Below, in pieces: positions 6,374 through 6,801 of a DNA stretch of 6,801 nucleotides. Source of the stretch: an uncultured Eubacteriales bacterium. Lineage in GTDB: Bacteria > Bacillota > Clostridia > Oscillospirales > Acutalibacteraceae. Position numbers and translations under genes: made by a program. The stretch is taken from NCBI GenBank assembly GCA_900319615.1, contig ONPE01000170.1:1-6801 (forward strand), in the 5' to 3' direction. The notes beneath the pieces were generated by a model. That model was not told the DNA's origin and did not search any database. It saw only the letters and a program-made list of their open reading frames with translations. Numbering within the stretch: the first letter of the stretch is position 1; the number at the start of each line of letters is the position of its first letter.

Positions 6374-6801
6374 TTAGTTTATCAGAGAAGACGGTGCGCT
6401 GCTTTGTGGGATTGCCACGGCTCCTTTAGAGCCTCGCAATGACTGCGGAATATCAATTTTGCTCCCGAACTCTCTGATCCGCGCCGCTTCTACGGCGTCC
6501 GCTTTTACAAGCCTGCCGTACTCCGAGAGCAGGGCGAGCGATCTCTTTGACGCAGAGAGCGCAGGGATGAGTATGTACTTTTCACGGTAGGCGTACACCG
6601 TCCCGGCGAGATCTCCGCCCAGCAGCAGGCGGTCGAGGAGCATATCGGCGGTATCGAAAACGCAGAGCGTCCGCGTGCTGTCGCGCTTTATGCGGTACAC
6701 CTTGCGCACGCGCCTGACCGAGATGATCAGCAGGCAGCCGCCGCGCGAGGGCAAAGCCTCGACAAGGAAGCTCTTGCCGCGGCTGTCGATGCCGCACTCT
6801 T
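6374..6801 (-). CDS. mecA: Adaptor protein MecA, 5'-partial, with repeat-derived C-terminus
   Basis: MecA delivers substrate proteins to the ClpC-ClpP protease and in Bacillus controls competence by targeting ComK. The frame is open to the window edge and shows 141 residues, so the N-terminal part lies outside. The visible start, CGIDSRGKSFLVEALPSRGG, fits the middle of the family. The C-terminal ClpC-binding domain follows: VRKVYRIKRDS, FDTADMLLDRLL, GTVYAYREKYILIPAL, LALLSEYG and REFGSKI, which match the family pattern of LYxYxxxYYLxL, LSEYG and EHGxxI. A TTG at 6754 is not the real start. The last 22 codons (6442-6377) and the stop come from the palindromic repeat and read SLRGSKGAVAIPQ and onward; these replace the usual short C-terminal helix. 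Function may be kept because the loss is small. The gene converges with the lipase-like gene. Confidence 0.82.
   Translation of the reverse strand, partial: ECGIDSRGKSFLVEALPSRGGCLLIISVRRVRKVYRIKRDSTRTLCVFDTADMLLDRLLLGGDLAGTVYAYREKYILIPALSASKRSLALLSEYGRLVKADAVEAARIREFGSKIDIPQSLRGSKGAVAIPQSSAPSSLIN
6404..6443 (+). repeat. Palindromic repeat, copy D, inside the mecA frame
   Basis: Same family as copies A-C. ATTGC (6411-6415) pairs with GCAAT (6436-6440), and GGCTC (6419-6423) pairs with GAGCC (6429-6433) over a CTTTA loop. Against copy C the stem bases differ (AGCCCC against GGCTC) but pairing is kept. It lies within the translated 3' end of mecA on the other strand. Confidence 0.75.

Larger units (their letters stand above)
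6226..6451 (+). repeat. Two diverged 113-bp tandem repeat units
   Basis: The blocks CCCGACGCGGTGATCC (6226 and 6339), GCTTTGTGGGATTGCCAC (6288 and 6401) and GCAATGAC (6323 and 6436) recur at exactly 113-bp spacing, giving copies 6226-6338 and 6339-6451. The segment between the first two blocks has diverged but aligns with small gaps (TTAACAGAAAAG against TTATCAGAGAAG). Each copy ends with one palindromic repeat. The first copy fills most of the space after the lipase-like gene; the second overlaps the 3' end of mecA. Confidence 0.82.

Noticed and set aside
6226..6451. CRISPR array or att site
   Set aside because: Only two diverged 113-bp units are present, with no uniform short repeats and spacers, no cas genes, and no integrase or tRNA nearby.

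Overview
The window looks like chromosomal DNA from a GC-rich, Gram-positive Clostridia-type bacterium, most likely Ruminococcus or a relative. The reasons are a mecA gene (a Firmicutes ClpC adaptor), strong AAGGAG-type ribosome binding sites, a Gram-positive-style lipoprotein signal, and the gene style. The genus is an inference from general resemblance, not a database result. It reads as mostly core chromosome; I see no phage, transposase, CRISPR, tRNA or rRNA.

Layout: (1) nt 2-592 (+), the C-terminal three quarters of rlmB, a SpoU-family 23S rRNA 2'-O-methyltransferase. (2) nt 594-627, a 17-bp unit in tandem. (3) nt 647-3385 (+), a 912-residue membrane protein with a long charged N-terminal tail and the layout of a P-type ATPase in which the catalytic motifs are substituted or missing. 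(4) nt 3386-3510, a spacer with two copies of a small palindromic repeat. (5) nt 3511-4157 (+), rpe (ribulose-phosphate 3-epimerase), broken by a frameshift near nt 3766-3773 that fits a 4-nt slippage deletion. (6) A bidirectional terminator at about 4234-4264. (7) nt 4279-4920 (-), a lipoprotein of about twelve YD-like repeats, with a near-consensus promoter. (8) nt 5084-6193 (+), divergent from it, a class-3-lipase-like alpha/beta hydrolase with a visible Ser-Asp-His set and no signal peptide. (9) nt 6226-6451, two diverged 113-bp tandem copies of a unit carrying the same palindromic repeat family as the rpe spacer. (10) nt 6374-6801 (-), mecA, 5'-truncated by the window edge, whose last 22 codons and stop lie inside the repeat.

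How it fits together: rlmB, the P-type-ATPase-like gene and rpe are codirectional with short gaps and may be co-transcribed, but they share no obvious pathway. The lipoprotein and lipase genes share a 163-bp divergent control region. The lipase and mecA genes converge on the repeat region. The most novel item is the apparently non-catalytic P-type ATPase-like protein. The repeat family, which reaches into the mecA reading frame, and the rpe frameshift come next. I do not see a multi-gene defence or biosynthetic system here.
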